This document shows positions 53,521 through 62,828 of a DNA stretch of 64,000 nucleotides, one piece after another. Position numbers and translations under genes: made by a program. The DNA comes from JAUUSJ01 sp964439395 (GTDB lineage: Bacteria > Bacillota > Clostridia > Lachnospirales > Lachnospiraceae). Every line of letters starts with the position of its first letter. Position 1 is the first letter of the stretch. The notes beneath the pieces were generated by a model. It saw nothing but the letters and a program-made list of their open reading frames with translations, had not been told where the DNA came from and did not search any database. Location of the stretch: positions 1-64,000 of the forward strand of contig CAYTNV010000002.1 in the NCBI GenBank assembly GCA_964439395.1, written 5' to 3'.

Positions 53521-53572
53521 AAAATTAGAATGATTGACAAGGTATTTTTTATTTTATAAAACGAATGAATTA

Positions 53573-53606
53573 CTCCCACTGCTTGCGTTATGTTTAGAAG
53601 TGGGAG
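53573..53606 (+). other. Hairpin after miaA
   Basis: CTCCCACT pairs with AGTGGGAG across an 18-base loop, followed by CTTCTTAATG rather than a T run. It may be a weak terminator or a remnant end of an IS200/IS605-type element, whose right ends often carry GTGGGAG hairpins. Confidence 0.45.
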
Positions 53607-53649
53607 CTTCTTAATGAAAAGAGATTAAAAAAGAAAGGAAAAGATTTAA

Positions 53650-54939
53650 ATGTATTGTATAGAGGAACAGTATGAAATGATGGGAATTTCAAAAGATGTA
53701 TATTATTTTTGCAAACAAATCGAGAATGATTTAGAGCAAAGATTTGCTGTAATTGATGAGGTGGCAGAATATAATCAGTTAAAAGTACTGAAAGCAATGC
53801 AAAAAAATCGTCTTGCTGAGGAACATTTTGCAGGTACAACTGGTTATGGATATAACGACAGCGGAAGAGAGGCAGTAGAAAAAATTTATGCAGATGTCTT
53901 TCACACAGAAGATGCTCTTGTAAGGCCACAGATTACTTGTGGAACACATGCGCTTGCATTGGCACTTTTTTCTAATCTAAGACCAGGGGATATACTACTC
54001 TCACCAGTTGGAAAACCATATGATACGTTAGAGGAGGTTATTGGAATTCGCAATTCTAAAGGATCTTTAAAGGAATATGGAATTGGATATGAACAAGTAG
54101 ATTTGATAGATGATAGGGAGTTTGATTATGATAATATCGATAGAGTATTACAAAATAAAAATATAAAGCTCGTTACAATTCAAAGGTCAAAAGGATATGC
54201 CACAAGACCTACTTTTTCTGTAGAGCAGATAGGAAAGTTAATTCAATTTATAAAAGAGAGAAGACCAGAGATTATTTGTATGGTAGATAATTGCTATGGA
54301 GAATTTACTGAGAAAATAGAACCGACAGATGTGGGAGCAGATATGATTGTTGGTTCTCTTATTAAAAATCCTGGTGGTGGTCTTGCACCAATTGGTGGAT
54401 ATATTTGTGGAAAGAAAGAATGTGTAGAAAATGCATCTTATCGACTTACTTCACCGGGACTTGGCAAGGAAGTTGGTGCAACTCTTGGAGTGACAAAGCA
54501 GTTTATTCAAGGACTTTTTTTTGCACCTACAGTGACGGCTAGTGCATTAAAGGGAGCGATTTTTGCTGCAAATATTTATGAGAAATTAGGATTTCATGTC
54601 GTTCCAAATAGTGTGGAGGATAGACATGATATTATTCAGGCAGTCGAATTTGGAAAACCAGAGTATGTCATTGCTTTTTGTGAGGGAATTCAAAAAGCAG
54701 CGCCAGTTGACAGCTATGTTGTTCCTGTTCCATGGGATATGCCAGGATATGATAGTGAGGTTATCATGGCAGCGGGGGCATTTATGTCTGGTTCTTCCAT
54801 CGAGCTTAGCGCAGATGCGCCAATTCGTCCGCCTTATGCGGTATATTTCCAGGGAGGATTGACTTTTCCACATGCAAAATATGGAATTATGATGTCGCTG
54901 CAAAGAATTTGCGAGAAGACGAATCTGAGAATTTCATAG
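53650..54939 (+). CDS. Methionine gamma-lyase family PLP enzyme (YnbB-like)
   Basis: This is a fold-type I pyridoxal phosphate enzyme once called aluminium resistance protein. EEHFAGTTGYGYNDSGREA near residue 57, RPQITCGTHALALALF near 97, and VDNCYGEFTEKIEPTDVGAD near 217 are family marks; the PLP lysine is in GSLIKNPGGGLAPIGGY near 240. Length 429 is normal. The substrate is unproven; sulphur amino acid elimination is the usual guess. In Bacillus ynbB also lies downstream of miaA, so the neighbourhood is conserved. Confidence 0.9.
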   Translation: MYCIEEQYEMMGISKDVYYFCKQIENDLEQRFAVIDEVAEYNQLKVLKAMQKNRLAEEHFAGTTGYGYNDSGREAVEKIYADVFHTEDALVRPQITCGTHALALALFSNLRPGDILLSPVGKPYDTLEEVIGIRNSKGSLKEYGIGYEQVDLIDDREFDYDNIDRVLQNKNIKLVTIQRSKGYATRPTFSVEQIGKLIQFIKERRPEIICMVDNCYGEFTEKIEPTDVGADMIVGSLIKNPGGGLAPIGGYICGKKECVENASYRLTSPGLGKEVGATLGVTKQFIQGLFFAPTVTASALKGAIFAANIYEKLGFHVVPNSVEDRHDIIQAVEFGKPEYVIAFCEGIQKAAPVDSYVVPVPWDMPGYDSEVIMAAGAFMSGSSIELSADAPIRPPYAVYFQGGLTFPHAKYGIMMSLQRICEKTNLRIS

Positions 54940-55050
54940 TGAAAAAGGACATTTTTTGTGAAATATTGTGTACAAAAAAAATGAAATATGGTAACATGAA
55001 GGTGGTTTCTTTTTAATTGGTATATGAATGGGAGAATAGATTGGAGGTCT

Positions 55051-55749
55051 ATGGAACAAAAAGTTTATCGAAAAATGAAAGATTTGCCAGAGAGTGACAG
55101 ACCGTATGAAAAATGCCAAATTTATGGGGTAACTTCACTTACAGACGCAGAATTATTGGCCGTTATTATTCGTACAGGTACAAGAAATTGCCAGTCAGTG
55201 GAGCTGGCACAGCGAATACTTTCTATTTCTGGTCAATATGAGGGAATTCTCTCCATTCATCATGTGACAATGGAAAATTTACTGGAATTAAAAGGGATTG
55301 GATTAGTAAAAGCAATACAAATTTTATGTGTGGCGGAGCTTGCGAAAAGACTTGCGAAAGCTAGTGTGGATAGGAGAGAGTTTCAGTCTCCAAAAGAGGT
55401 GGCAGAGGCATATATGGAATCCATGAGACATTTAGAAAAAGAAGAAGTCAGGCTTTTATTATTTGATGGCAAGCATCGCTTCATAAAAGAAGTTATTATT
55501 TCAGTAGGAACAGTAAATGCGTCTATTTGTAATCCGAGAGAAATTTTTATTGAGGCACTAAATGCAAAGGCTGTTTATATGATTTTATTACATAATCATC
55601 CGTCCGGAGATCCAACACCTAGTGGAGAGGATATAAGAATAACGAAAAAGCTTCGAGATGGTGCTAATATGATCGGAATTCCACTCTCAGACCATATTAT
55701 TATTGGAGAGCATTGTTATACTAGTTTTAAAGAAAAAGGATTGATATAA
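55051..55749 (+). CDS. radC: RadC/JAB domain protein
   Basis: The product of about 232 residues has a helix-hairpin-helix-like N-terminus (KDLPESDRPYEKCQIYG, LTDAELLAVIIRTGT, LLELKGIGLVKAIQI) and a JAB/MPN metalloprotease-like C-terminal domain with LHNHPSGDPTPSGEDI, the HxH...S...D zinc motif. Despite the name, a DNA repair role is not established. GGAGG precedes ATG 55051 by only three bases, so an upstream in-frame ATG at 55024 is an alternative start. It begins the run radC-mreB-mreC-mreD-PBP2, a conserved order in Firmicutes. Confidence 0.92.
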   Translation: MEQKVYRKMKDLPESDRPYEKCQIYGVTSLTDAELLAVIIRTGTRNCQSVELAQRILSISGQYEGILSIHHVTMENLLELKGIGLVKAIQILCVAELAKRLAKASVDRREFQSPKEVAEAYMESMRHLEKEEVRLLLFDGKHRFIKEVIISVGTVNASICNPREIFIEALNAKAVYMILLHNHPSGDPTPSGEDIRITKKLRDGANMIGIPLSDHIIIGEHCYTSFKEKGLI

Positions 55750-55763
55750 GGAAGGGGAAAAAT

Positions 55764-56789
55764 ATGCAAGAAAGGGCTTATGGAGTCGATCTCGGGACAA
55801 GTGCAATCAAAATTTATCTAAAGGGAAGTCAATCAGTTGTAGAACAAAAAAATATGATTACAACGGAAGGGAAGGATAAAATTATTGCATATGGAGACCG
55901 CGCATATGATATGTATGAGAAAACTCCTAAGAAAATAAGAGTAATACAGCCAGTGAGAAATGGTGTGATTGCCGATAGTGTTTCTATGGAAGAGATTTTA
56001 AATTTGATGATTACAGAGTATGATAAAAAAATTTCTGCTTTTAGTGTGGCACGAAAGGAATTTATGATTGCGATTCCATCTAATATTTCAGAAGTAGAAA
56101 AAAAGGCTTTCTATGATTTAGCGTATAATTGTGGTATAAAAGCCAAAAATATAAAAATGGTAGAAAAGTCAGTAGCAGGTGCACTTGGTGCTGGTGTGAA
56201 TGTAGTAGAACCAAAAGGAACGATGATTGTGGATTTAGGAGCTGATACGACAGAGATTTCTATTTTATCTCTCGGAGGAATTGTGACGAGTACAGTTCTA
56301 GAGATTGGTGGAAATAAATTGGACGAGGCAATTGTGCAGTATATTCGAAGAGAAAATCAGCTATTATGTGGTCGAAAAACCGCAGAGAAAATAAAAATAG
56401 AGCTTGGAAATGCATTTGCATCTGATGATGAGATTACGATGGATGTTGTGGGAAGAGATGTAATGACAGGACTTCCAAAAAAAATGCCTATTTCTTCACA
56501 AAATGTGTACAAAGCAATTGGTGAATATTTAAGTACAATTATTGATTCTATTAAATTTATGTTGGAGCAGACACCACCAGAATTATCTGCGGACATTATT
56601 AATGATGGAATTTATTTTATCGGTGGCGGGTCAAAAATGACAAACCTCAATTTATTAGCGCAGTTAGAGACAGGATTAAATATTAATATGATGGAAGAAC
56701 CAGAGAAAGCTGTGGCAATAGGACTTGGAAAAATTATTGAACAGGCAGAGTTAAAAGAGTTAGCATTGCCATTTGAAGATATCAATTGA
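55764..56789 (+). CDS. mreB: Rod-shape protein MreB, divergent
   Basis: MreB is the bacterial actin that guides wall elongation on the membrane. YGVDLGTSAIKIYLKG is the phosphate 1 loop, IQPVRNGVIAD and IAIPSNISEVEKKAFYD follow, then IVDLGADTTEISILSLGGIV (phosphate 2, where most MreBs have GGGTT), GRKTAEKIKIELG, and FIGGGSKMTNL (adenosine site). Length 341 is normal. The GADTT loop and VEKSVAGALG in place of EEPMAAAIG make it divergent, but position before mreC-mreD fixes the identity. Confidence 0.92.
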   Translation: MQERAYGVDLGTSAIKIYLKGSQSVVEQKNMITTEGKDKIIAYGDRAYDMYEKTPKKIRVIQPVRNGVIADSVSMEEILNLMITEYDKKISAFSVARKEFMIAIPSNISEVEKKAFYDLAYNCGIKAKNIKMVEKSVAGALGAGVNVVEPKGTMIVDLGADTTEISILSLGGIVTSTVLEIGGNKLDEAIVQYIRRENQLLCGRKTAEKIKIELGNAFASDDEITMDVVGRDVMTGLPKKMPISSQNVYKAIGEYLSTIIDSIKFMLEQTPPELSADIINDGIYFIGGGSKMTNLNLLAQLETGLNINMMEEPEKAVAIGLGKIIEQAELKELALPFEDIN

Positions 56790-56818
56790 CCATCTACCGT
56801 AAGGCAGGGAGGCAAAGG

Positions 56819-57736
56819 ATGAATCGAAGGAATAATTTCAAATTATCTAAAAAAATATGTCTTATGATTGGAACAATACTTTGTGTCAGCTTATTTGCGT
56901 TAAGTCTAAAAGCTGAGGGAGCGGTGAAACCATTAAAAAATACGGTTTCTTTCACTGTGACACCAGTACAAAGCCAAATAAATAAGATAGGAAATTGGTT
57001 TATCGATCATATCTCATTTCTTTCTAATCTCTCAAATATAAAAAAAGAGAATGATGAATTGCGAACAAAGGTAGAACAATTAGACGCAAAAGTAAGTCAG
57101 ATGGAAAAAGAAGAGACGGAATTAAAACGTCTTAGAAAACTATTAGATTTGAGCGAGAAATATAGCGAATATCCATCTGTCGGTGCCAATGTAATTGGAA
57201 GAGGTCCTGGAAATTGGTTTGATACGATTGTCATTGATAAGGGAAAGAAAGATGGAATCGAGGAAGGAATGAATGTCCTATCAGGAGATGGATTGGTAGG
57301 AATTGTTGTTGAAGTACAAGATAGAAGTTCTCAAATTATGTCAATCATTCATGATGAGAGCAATGTGAGTGCTATGTCTTTAAAGACAAGTGATATTTGT
57401 ATGGTAAATGGAGATCAAGAGACAATAGAAGAAGGATATATTAAAATTGAAGATATTGATAGGAATGCTGAAGTTGCAGAGGGAGATGAGATTGTAACCT
57501 CTAATATAAGCTCGAAGTATTTAGCAGGATTAACGATAGGAAAAATTAAGGATATAAAATTAAGTGATTCTAAGTTATCCAAGACAGCAAAACTAGAACC
57601 AGCAGTGGATTTTAAACATTTACAAGAGGTACTTATTATAAAAAAAGTAAAATCTGATGAAACTTCAGAGAAAGAAGAAACAAAAACGAGTGAGACAAAG
57701 ACAGAGAATAAGGATACATCGGAAGAGGAAGAATAA
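56819..57736 (+). CDS. mreC: Rod-shape protein MreC
   Basis: MreC links the MreB-MreD assembly to PBP2 outside the membrane. A cytoplasmic stub and membrane helix (LMIGTILCVSLFALSL) are followed by a coiled coil near residues 60-95 (NIKKENDELRTKVEQL) and the double beta-barrel with GRGPGNWFDTIVIDKG and GDGLVGIVVEVQDRSSQ. The C-terminal 25 residues are Thr/Glu/Lys-rich. The start at 56819 follows GGGAGG; an in-frame ATG at 56786 overlaps mreB. Length of about 305 residues is normal. Confidence 0.95.
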   Translation: MNRRNNFKLSKKICLMIGTILCVSLFALSLKAEGAVKPLKNTVSFTVTPVQSQINKIGNWFIDHISFLSNLSNIKKENDELRTKVEQLDAKVSQMEKEETELKRLRKLLDLSEKYSEYPSVGANVIGRGPGNWFDTIVIDKGKKDGIEEGMNVLSGDGLVGIVVEVQDRSSQIMSIIHDESNVSAMSLKTSDICMVNGDQETIEEGYIKIEDIDRNAEVAEGDEIVTSNISSKYLAGLTIGKIKDIKLSDSKLSKTAKLEPAVDFKHLQEVLIIKKVKSDETSEKEETKTSETKTENKDTSEEEE

Positions 57737-57738
57737 AG

Positions 57739-58266
57739 ATGAGGGATGAGGCAAAAAAAATTATCATAGTAGCAATTTTGATTATAATTGGATTTCTGCT
57801 TCAGACGTCTGTATTTCCTTTTTTTACCTTATTTGGAACTATTCCTAATATTATTCTGTTATTAGTTGTCTCGGTTGCGGTAATGAATGGAAGTATATCC
57901 GCTATGATTGTAGGGTTTATATGTGGACTTCTTATCGATATTATGTACGGTGGATCGTTAGGTATCTATGCTTTTTTCTATATGTTTTTAGGATATATAA
58001 ATGGATATTTTCATGTATTATTTTTTGCAGAGGCAAGTTTTTTGCCTCTTATCCTTGTATTTATAAATGATTTTATTTATCATATTTTAACATATCTTAT
58101 ATTTTTTTTACCGCAAAAAAAATGGAATTTTCTTTTTTATTTAAAGAAAATTATTTTGCCAGAGTTAATATATACGACAGTCATTTCTCTTATTATGTAC
58201 CAAATATTTTTTAAAATTTATCAGTTAACGAAGAAAAAAAAGAAAAAGAAAAAAAGGAGGTCATAA
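57739..58266 (+). CDS. mreD: Rod-shape protein MreD
   Basis: MreD is an integral membrane partner of MreC. The 175 residues contain about five hydrophobic helices (IIIVAILIIIGFLLQTSVF near the start, then NIILLLVVSVAVMNGS, GFICGLLIDIMYGG, and others), matching the family in length and in the conserved GLLID segment. The C-terminus is a run of Lys/Arg. It starts two bases after mreC stops and ends one base before PBP2 starts, so translation is tightly coupled. Confidence 0.92.
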   Translation: MRDEAKKIIIVAILIIIGFLLQTSVFPFFTLFGTIPNIILLLVVSVAVMNGSISAMIVGFICGLLIDIMYGGSLGIYAFFYMFLGYINGYFHVLFFAEASFLPLILVFINDFIYHILTYLIFFLPQKKWNFLFYLKKIILPELIYTTVISLIMYQIFFKIYQLTKKKKKKKKRRS

Positions 58267-58267
58267 C

Positions 58268-61159
58268 ATGTTTTCTAGATTTAAAAAGTCATTATGCGAT
58301 TTATTAGAAAATAGATTGGCAGTTTTATCTTTTGCATGTATTCTTCTTTTTTTAGCACTTATCTATCGACTGTTTGTCTTACAAATTGTAGAGGGGGAAT
58401 TCCATGCTTCTCAGTTTGCCAATAAGACAAAGAAAGAAATTATTGTAAATGGAACAAGAGGAAGTATATATGACGTAAATGGTAAGTTTCTCGCCTATGA
58501 TAAATTATCTTATACGGTATATTTTGAGAATACAGATAAATTTGCAACCTTAGCGAAAGAAAATGATACATCTGAGAGCGAAGAAAAAAATAAAGTAATT
58601 TATCTTCTTGTAAAAAAACTTGAAAAAAATGAAGACGAAATTATAACAGAATTACCTATCGAGATAAAAAAGGATGGAAAGCTTAAGTTTACAGTAAGTG
58701 GAACGAGAAGAACACAATTTTTAAAGGAAGTATACGGACTTTCGGATTATGAAAAATTAACTGGTTCAGATAAAAAAGAGGCAGATAAGCTTTTAAAAAG
58801 TAGTGCAGAAGAAGTATTCCAATTTTTAAGGTATGGAGAAGGGGGATATAAAAATTATACTAAAATGTTTAATATTAGTGAGGAATATTCCAAAAAAGAT
58901 GCCTTAAAGATTATGAATATTCGATATATGCTTTATTTAAATCGTTTTTCGCAGTTGACTCCAGTAAAGATTGCCTCTAATATTAGTGAGAAATCTTTAG
59001 TAGAAATTGAAGAAGATGAAGCAAATTTTACAGGAATTAGTATTAAAACAGATTCAATTAGAGTATATAATGATAGTAAGTATTTTTCTCATATTATAGG
59101 ATATACTGGTGCAATCTCAGAATCTGAGCTGGAAGAGCAAAATGCGAAGGAGACTATATATGAGTCCAGTGATATGATTGGAAAAACTGGCTTAGAGAAA
59201 TCTATGGAATCTTATTTAAGAGGGAAAAAGGGAAAACAAGAAGCTTATATAGACAGTATGGGAAAGGTACTTCAAGTAACACAAAAAGCAGAAGCTCAGG
59301 CGGGAAATGATATTTATTTAACGATTGATGCTGATTTACAAAAGTACTGCTATGATACTTTAGAACGTAGACTGGCGGGAATTATACTAGAAAAACTGAC
59401 AGAAAAAACGAGAGAAGAATTAGATGATAATGGAGAGATTATGATTTCTATTCAGGATGTATATAATGCTTTTTTTGAGAATAATATATTAGATATCGAT
59501 GAAATCTCTTCGGAAAAGGCAACGGAAACTGAAAAAGAAGTCGCTTCTTTATTAGAAGATAAAAAATCGCGAGTCATATCTTTTATTACGAACCAGTTAG
59601 AAGGTGAAGCCACTGTTCAAGGACAATTAGAAGGTTCAAAGAAAGACTATATGCAGTATGTATATGATTTTTTATCTGAAGATGGAATTATTAATAGTAC
59701 ATTAATTGATACAGAGGATGAAAATTACAAAAAATGGAGACAAGAAAAAGAATCTCTGCAGAGTTTTTTAAAGTATGCCATTAATAAAGAGTGGATTTCT
59801 ATCACAAATCTCGACTTATCTAGTAATTATTATAGTACAAATGAGATATATGAGGCATTATTAGGTTATATAAAAGAAGAATTGAAAGATAGGACAGACT
59901 TTGACAAACTTTTATATAAGGCTATGATACAATCAAGTGAGTTATCAGGGAGAAAAGTATGTTCCTTGCTATTAGCGCAAGGAATTGTAGAAAGAGATAG
60001 TGACTATGAGGACTTAGAGTCAGGTTCCATAGGGGCCTATAGCTATATCTCGGAAAAGATTAAAAAAATGGAGATAAAGCCAGACCAGCTCGCCTTAGAT
60101 CCTTGTTCAGGTTCTGTGGTAGTGACAGATACAAAGACTGGAAATATACTAGCTTTAGTAACATATCCAAGTTATGATAATAATAAGCTGGCCAATAATA
60201 TTGATTCGAAATATTACGAATCCTTACTTGAAAATAAGACAAAACCATTGTATAATAGAGCAACTCAAGAAAAAAAAGCACCTGGTTCTACGTTTAAGCT
60301 ACTTACTAGTATTGCGGCATTGCAGGAGAATATTATTAGTGGAAAAACAAAAATTGAGACAAAAGGTATTTTTAAAAAAGTAACTCCATATTCGAAATGT
60401 TGGATTTATCCAGAAAATCATGGAAAAATTAATGTTTCTGAGGCAATAGGAGTCTCCTGTAACTATTTCTTTTATAATGTAGGATATAAAATGTGTACAC
60501 AAGATGGAGAATATCAGTCTAAACAAGGCTTAAATTTACTTCATAAATATGCAGCAATGTTTGGATTGGATGAAAATTCAGGAGTGGAAATTTCAGAGGC
60601 AAGTCCAAATATTGCAGACGATGACCCGATTCGTGCATCAATTGGACAAAGTAATAATGCTTTTACAGCGACACAAATTTCTAGATATGTGACAGCAGTT
60701 GCTAATAAAGGTGATTTGTATAGCTTAACTTTAATTGATAAAGTAAAGAGTAGTAAGGGCAAAGTTATTCAGAAAAATAATAAAGAAGAAAGAAAAACAG
60801 AATTAGATATTAAAGATTCAGCTTGGAGTTTAGTTCACAATGGTATGTATCAAGTTACACATGGAGATGGAAGTTCCATTAATAATTTATATGGAACTTT
60901 CAAAATAAAGGTATCGGGAAAAACTGGTACAGCACAGGAAGATAAAACGAGAGCAAACCATGCGTTATTTGTATCTTTCGCTCCATCGAATAAACCAGAG
61001 ATATCGATTACAACGGTTATTCCGTATGGTTATACATCTTCCTACGCAGCGGAGGCGACAAAAGATTTTTATAAATATTATTTTAATTTGATTTCTACAA
61101 CGGAAAAGAAAAATAAAAATGCGTTATTACCAACGAGCGGCACGACATCTGCTGATTAA
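58268..61159 (+). CDS. mrdA: Penicillin-binding protein 2, elongasome transpeptidase
   Basis: This class B PBP is the elongation transpeptidase that works with RodA. A membrane helix (RLAVLSFACILLFLALIYR) is followed by the dimerisation region (NGTRGSIYDVNGKFLAYDKL). The transpeptidase has PGSTFK (Ser674), SCNYFF (SxN, Ser730) and SGKTGTAQ (Lys885). Between LTIDADLQ near residue 355 and VVVTDTKTGNILALV near 617 there is an insertion of roughly 230 residues not found in PBP2 of E. coli or Bacillus; it is helical and charged. Length is 963 residues, much longer than the usual 600-700. It follows mreD by one base. Confidence 0.93.
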   Translation: MFSRFKKSLCDLLENRLAVLSFACILLFLALIYRLFVLQIVEGEFHASQFANKTKKEIIVNGTRGSIYDVNGKFLAYDKLSYTVYFENTDKFATLAKENDTSESEEKNKVIYLLVKKLEKNEDEIITELPIEIKKDGKLKFTVSGTRRTQFLKEVYGLSDYEKLTGSDKKEADKLLKSSAEEVFQFLRYGEGGYKNYTKMFNISEEYSKKDALKIMNIRYMLYLNRFSQLTPVKIASNISEKSLVEIEEDEANFTGISIKTDSIRVYNDSKYFSHIIGYTGAISESELEEQNAKETIYESSDMIGKTGLEKSMESYLRGKKGKQEAYIDSMGKVLQVTQKAEAQAGNDIYLTIDADLQKYCYDTLERRLAGIILEKLTEKTREELDDNGEIMISIQDVYNAFFENNILDIDEISSEKATETEKEVASLLEDKKSRVISFITNQLEGEATVQGQLEGSKKDYMQYVYDFLSEDGIINSTLIDTEDENYKKWRQEKESLQSFLKYAINKEWISITNLDLSSNYYSTNEIYEALLGYIKEELKDRTDFDKLLYKAMIQSSELSGRKVCSLLLAQGIVERDSDYEDLESGSIGAYSYISEKIKKMEIKPDQLALDPCSGSVVVTDTKTGNILALVTYPSYDNNKLANNIDSKYYESLLENKTKPLYNRATQEKKAPGSTFKLLTSIAALQENIISGKTKIETKGIFKKVTPYSKCWIYPENHGKINVSEAIGVSCNYFFYNVGYKMCTQDGEYQSKQGLNLLHKYAAMFGLDENSGVEISEASPNIADDDPIRASIGQSNNAFTATQISRYVTAVANKGDLYSLTLIDKVKSSKGKVIQKNNKEERKTELDIKDSAWSLVHNGMYQVTHGDGSSINNLYGTFKIKVSGKTGTAQEDKTRANHALFVSFAPSNKPEISITTVIPYGYTSSYAAEATKDFYKYYFNLISTTEKKNKNALLPTSGTTSAD

Positions 61160-61194
61160 AAGTTAACAATTTCATAGTAATAAGAGGTGAAGTC

Positions 61195-61899
61195 ATGGGC
61201 AGTCCGGTGATTATTAAAGGGAACAAATATGGATTTGTACTTGTACTGGATGAACAGTTAGATTTTATTTTACTGAGAAGAGAAATTGCGGCAAAGTTTA
61301 GAGAGTCGAACCGATTTTTTAACGCAAGTAGTCAGGTTGCGATTCAGTTTGAGGGTCGAAAACTATCGAGTGAGGAAAAAGGTTTAGTGCTAGAGACAAT
61401 AAAGGAGACGACAAATCTTAATATCTCCTATATTGTAGAAGAAGAAAAGAAGCAAGAAACTTATTTGAGCACTCAGACAAAAGAAATAAAAAAAGAAATA
61501 CAAAAGATACCTTCTCTAGAATTGCCCGCTGGAAAAAGTCATTTTTATCGAGGAAATTTAACAGCAGGGCAATCGATAGAAGTAAAAGGAAATATCACTC
61601 TATTGGGAGATATTAAGAAAGGGGCATTTGTGAGTGCGCGGGGCAATATTCTCGTTATTGGACAAGTACAGGGAATGGTCTATGCAGGTTATCCAAATCA
61701 TAGCCAATGTTTTGTTATGGCGCTTAACTTGAATCCTACACAGCTTCGTATAGGAAAAATATATCTATATGAAAAAAAGAAAAAAATTCCCAAAAAAGCA
61801 CAGGTAGATGACAATCAAATAAAACCACAATTTGCTTTTATAGAAAAAGGCTCTATTCGCATGGAGTTATTAGAAAAGACATGCAGATATAATATATGA
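61195..61899 (+). CDS. minC: Septum site-determining protein MinC
   Basis: MinC inhibits FtsZ assembly away from midcell and is recruited by MinD. The N-terminal domain (about residues 1-100) leads by a linker to the C-terminal beta-helix, with FYRGNLTAGQSIEVKGNITL, GDIKKGAFVSARGNILVIG and GMVYAGYPNHSQCFVMAL, the conserved MinC_C region. Length 234 is normal. A 123-bp gap follows before minD, with no clear terminator or promoter. Confidence 0.92.
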   Translation: MGSPVIIKGNKYGFVLVLDEQLDFILLRREIAAKFRESNRFFNASSQVAIQFEGRKLSSEEKGLVLETIKETTNLNISYIVEEEKKQETYLSTQTKEIKKEIQKIPSLELPAGKSHFYRGNLTAGQSIEVKGNITLLGDIKKGAFVSARGNILVIGQVQGMVYAGYPNHSQCFVMALNLNPTQLRIGKIYLYEKKKKIPKKAQVDDNQIKPQFAFIEKGSIRMELLEKTCRYNI

Positions 61900-62022
61900 G
61901 AGACTGCATAGCAGATTCTTGGAGCAATAAGAACAATTAGCTTTGTAATAGATATTTGTTTTTATGTCGTAATATAAAAAGTGAGATTTTCATAGTAAAA
62001 AGGCAGTATTGGAGGAATAAAA

Positions 62023-62814
62023 ATGAGTGAGGTCATTGTAATTACATCTGGTAAGGGTGGCGTTGGAAAGACAACTACCACTGCAAATATAGGAGCTGGA
62101 CTTGCAAAATTAGGGAAGAAAGTTGTCCTGGTTGATACAGATATCGGGCTTCGCAATTTGGATGTAGTAATGGGATTGGAAAATCGAATCGTCTATAATT
62201 TAGTGGATGTTGTAGAGGGGAACTGCCGTATGAGACAGGCATTAATTAAAGATAAAAGATATCCGAATCTTTCTCTTATGCCGTCTGCACAGACGAGAGA
62301 TAAGACCGCAGTCACACCAGAACAGATGAAGAAATTAATTGAGGAGCTAAAAGAGGAATTTGAGTATATTATATTGGACTGTCCAGCAGGAATTGAGAGA
62401 GGATTTCAAAATGCCATTGCTGGAGCCACATCCGCTATTATCGTCACGACACCAGAAGTTTCGGCTATTCGAGATGCAGATCGAATTATTGGCTTATTAG
62501 AGGCAAGTGAAATAAAAGATGTATCACTTATCGTAAATAAGATTCGAGTAAATATGGTGAGAAGAGGAGATATGATGTCGGTCGAGGATGTTATTGATAT
62601 TTTGGCGATAGATTTAATAGGAATTGTTCCAGATGATGAAAATATTGTAGTGGCATCCAATGATGGAGAACCGCTGGTAGGTTCTTTCTCTAAAGCTGGA
62701 ACGGCTTATATGAATATATGTGGAAGAATTTTGGGAGAAGATATTCCATTTTTAGATTTGGAGAGAGAAAATCTTTTTATTCGAGTAAAAAGACTTTTGA
62801 AAAAAGAGTATTAG
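62023..62814 (+). CDS. minD: Septum site-determining protein MinD
   Basis: MinD is a membrane-cycling deviant Walker ATPase that places MinC. It has GKGGVGKTTTTANIGAGL (deviant P-loop with the signature Lys), VDTDIGLRNLDVVMGLENR, LDCPAGIERGFQNAI and the C-terminal amphipathic membrane-targeting helix LFIRVKRLLKKEY. Length 263 is normal. A gene for MinE, which usually follows in Clostridia, is not present here: rodA starts 14 bases downstream. Confidence 0.97.
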   Translation: MSEVIVITSGKGGVGKTTTTANIGAGLAKLGKKVVLVDTDIGLRNLDVVMGLENRIVYNLVDVVEGNCRMRQALIKDKRYPNLSLMPSAQTRDKTAVTPEQMKKLIEELKEEFEYIILDCPAGIERGFQNAIAGATSAIIVTTPEVSAIRDADRIIGLLEASEIKDVSLIVNKIRVNMVRRGDMMSVEDVIDILAIDLIGIVPDDENIVVASNDGEPLVGSFSKAGTAYMNICGRILGEDIPFLDLERENLFIRVKRLLKKEY

Positions 62815-62828
62815 AAGGACATTACGGT

